Source: Closterium sp. NIES-65 (lineage: Eukaryota; Streptophyta; Zygnematophyceae; Desmidiales; Closteriaceae). Taken from it: a DNA stretch of 64,000 nt. The stretch lies in NCBI GenBank assembly GCA_948144175.1, contig CANXME010000292.1, forward strand, positions 49,992-113,991, written 5' to 3'. Every line of letters begins with the position of its first letter. The stretch's first letter is position 1. The notes under the pieces are model-generated. The model saw nothing but the letters and a program-made list of their open reading frames with translations. It was not told the DNA's origin and ran no database searches. The position numbers and the translations under genes were made by a program. This document shows positions 63,001 through 64,000 of the stretch, in pieces.

Positions 63001-64000
63001 GCAAGCTCCTGGACTAGGCAAGGTCTTGGACCAGGCACGCTCCTGGACCAGGCAAGCTTCTAGACCAGTCAAGCTACTGGACCAGGAAAGCTCCTGGAAC
63101 GGGCAAGCTCCTGCACCAGGCAAGCTCCTGGACCAGGCAAGCTCCCTGGACAAGGCAAGCCCTGGACCAGGCACGCTCGTGGACCAGGTACGCTCTTGGT
63201 CCAGGCAAGCCTTTGGACCAGGCAGGCTCGTGGACCAAGCACTCTCCTGGACCAGGCAAGCTCCTGGACCAGGCAAACTCCTGAACAAGGCACGCTCCTG
63301 GACCACGCAAGCTCCTAGACCAGGCAAGCTCCTCGAGCAGGCAAGCTCCTATACCAGGCAAATTCGTGGACCAGGCAAGCTCTGGACCAGGCAAGCTCAG
63401 GATCAGGCAAGCTCCTGGACCAGGCACGCTCCTGGACCCAAGCAAGCTCCTAGACCAGGCAAGGTCCTGGACCAAGCAAGCTCCTTGACTAGGCAAGCTC
63501 GTGGACCAGGCACGCTCCTGGACCTTGCAAAGATTCTGGACCAGGCAAGCTCCTAAACCACGCAAGCTCTTGGACCAGGCAAGCCTCGATGGACCAGCGC
63601 AAGCTCCTGAACCAGGCAAGCTCCAGGACCAGGCAAGCTCGTGGACCATGCACGCTCCTGGACCAGGCAAGCTCCTGGACCAGGCAAGCTCCTAGACCAG
63701 GCAAGCTCTTGGACCAAGCAAGCTCCTGGACCAGGAAGCTCTGAACCAGGCAAGCTCATGGACCAGGCAAGCTCATGGACCAGGCAAGGTCCTAGACCAA
63801 GCAGGCTCGTGGACCAGGCACGCTCGTGGACCGGGCAAGATCCAGGACCTGGCAAGCTCCCGGACCACGCAAGCTCTTGGGACCAGGCACGCTCCTGGAC
63901 AAGGCAAGCTCTTGGAACCAGGCATGCTCTGGACGAAGCAAGCTCCTGGACCTGGCAAGCTACGGGACTAGTCAAGCTCCTGGACAAGGCAAGCTCCTGG
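60001..64000. repeat. Array 2: right end of the window, 17-bp units with frequent small indels
   Basis: The satellite continues to the window edge. The first 480 bp copy 56,031-56,510, and about 62,760-64,000 copies about 52,450-53,700. In between, units recombine runs seen elsewhere (CTCCTTGACC / CAGACTTCTGG near 61,560-61,920). Unit lengths of 15, 16, 18 and 19 bp are common, and register is lost every 60-100 bp. Confidence 0.85.

Larger units (their letters stand above)
35455..64000. repeat. Satellite array 2: 17-bp tandem monomer, about 1,680 copies
   Basis: A continuous head-to-tail array with consensus CTCCTGGACCAGGCAAG (11/17 G+C), all in one orientation. Frequent variants are CTCTTGG, CTCGTGG, CTCATGG and CTCCTAG in the first half, and ACTAGG, ACCAAG, ACCACG, ACAAGG, GGCACG and GGTAAG in the second. 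The consensus contains no stop codon in any frame on either strand, and three units (51 bp) give a 17-residue peptide repeat, LLDQASSWTRQAPGPGK on + and a different one on -. This explains every long open frame here. No unrelated sequence interrupts the array. Confidence 0.98.

Noticed and set aside
35466..64000. Telomeric or subtelomeric short repeat
   Set aside because: The unit is 17 bp and unrelated to TTAGGG-type repeats, and no run of telomere repeats was seen at either edge.
1..64000. CENP-B box or other known centromere motif
   Set aside because: Neither monomer contains the TTCG and CGGG core spacing of a CENP-B box. Centromere function cannot be read from the sequence.
1..64000. 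tRNA, rRNA, snRNA, promoter or terminator signals
   Set aside because: There is no unique sequence in which such elements could lie. Any short match would recur with the monomer.

Overview
This window holds no recognisable gene. It is satellite DNA from end to end: two unrelated tandem-repeat arrays that meet at one abrupt junction near position 35,454. Array 1 (1-35,454) is about 1,144 head-to-tail copies of a 31-bp monomer of about 48% GC in consensus. Array 2 (35,455-64,000) is about 1,680 copies of a 17-bp monomer, CTCCTGGACCAGGCAAG, of about 65% GC. Each array runs off its own edge of the window, so neither full length is known.

Array 1 is organised on at least three levels. The 31-bp monomers carry private variants, and blocks of 22 to 121 monomers recur with the same variants in the same order. 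I name these blocks A (94 units, 2,914 bp), B (84, 2,604 bp), C (60, 1,860 bp), D (121, 3,751 bp), E (94, but with a different internal map from A), F (22, 682 bp) and G (117, 3,627 bp). The order across the window is tail-A-B-C-A-B-C-D-E-F-A-G-C-A-D(cut). The A-B-C set is itself tandemly repeated with a period of about 7,378 bp. Copies of a block look nearly identical by eye, and only one 1-bp deletion was noticed in 35 kb, so amplification is recent or homogenisation is active.

Array 2 also has higher-order structure (periods of 799, 867, 986, about 700 and 646 bp, then about 0.94, 3.04, 3.98, 7.8 and 10.3 kb), but its copies differ more and its blocks are more shuffled. From about 53 kb rightward, single-base insertions and deletions become steadily more common. 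That could be real decay at an array edge or falling assembly quality.

The organism is almost certainly a eukaryote: 64 kb of nested satellite without a gene is typical of centromeric, pericentromeric, subtelomeric or knob heterochromatin. The commonest variants of the 17-bp unit include all four transitions expected from cytosine methylation at its two CHG sites, and the single CpG of the 31-bp unit decays to TG and CA. This hints at a genome with CHG and CG methylation, such as a plant, but it is an inference and I cannot name a species.

The many open reading frames are by-products of the repeats. In array 1 a CTAG in nearly every unit closes all six frames about every 93 bp, and the 60-91-codon frames appear only where that CTAG is mutated. 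In array 2 the 17-bp unit has no stop codon in any frame on either strand, so overlapping repetitive frames of up to 311 codons arise by chance. I annotate none as genes. I found no RNA gene, transposon, CRISPR array, telomeric repeat or unique-sequence island.
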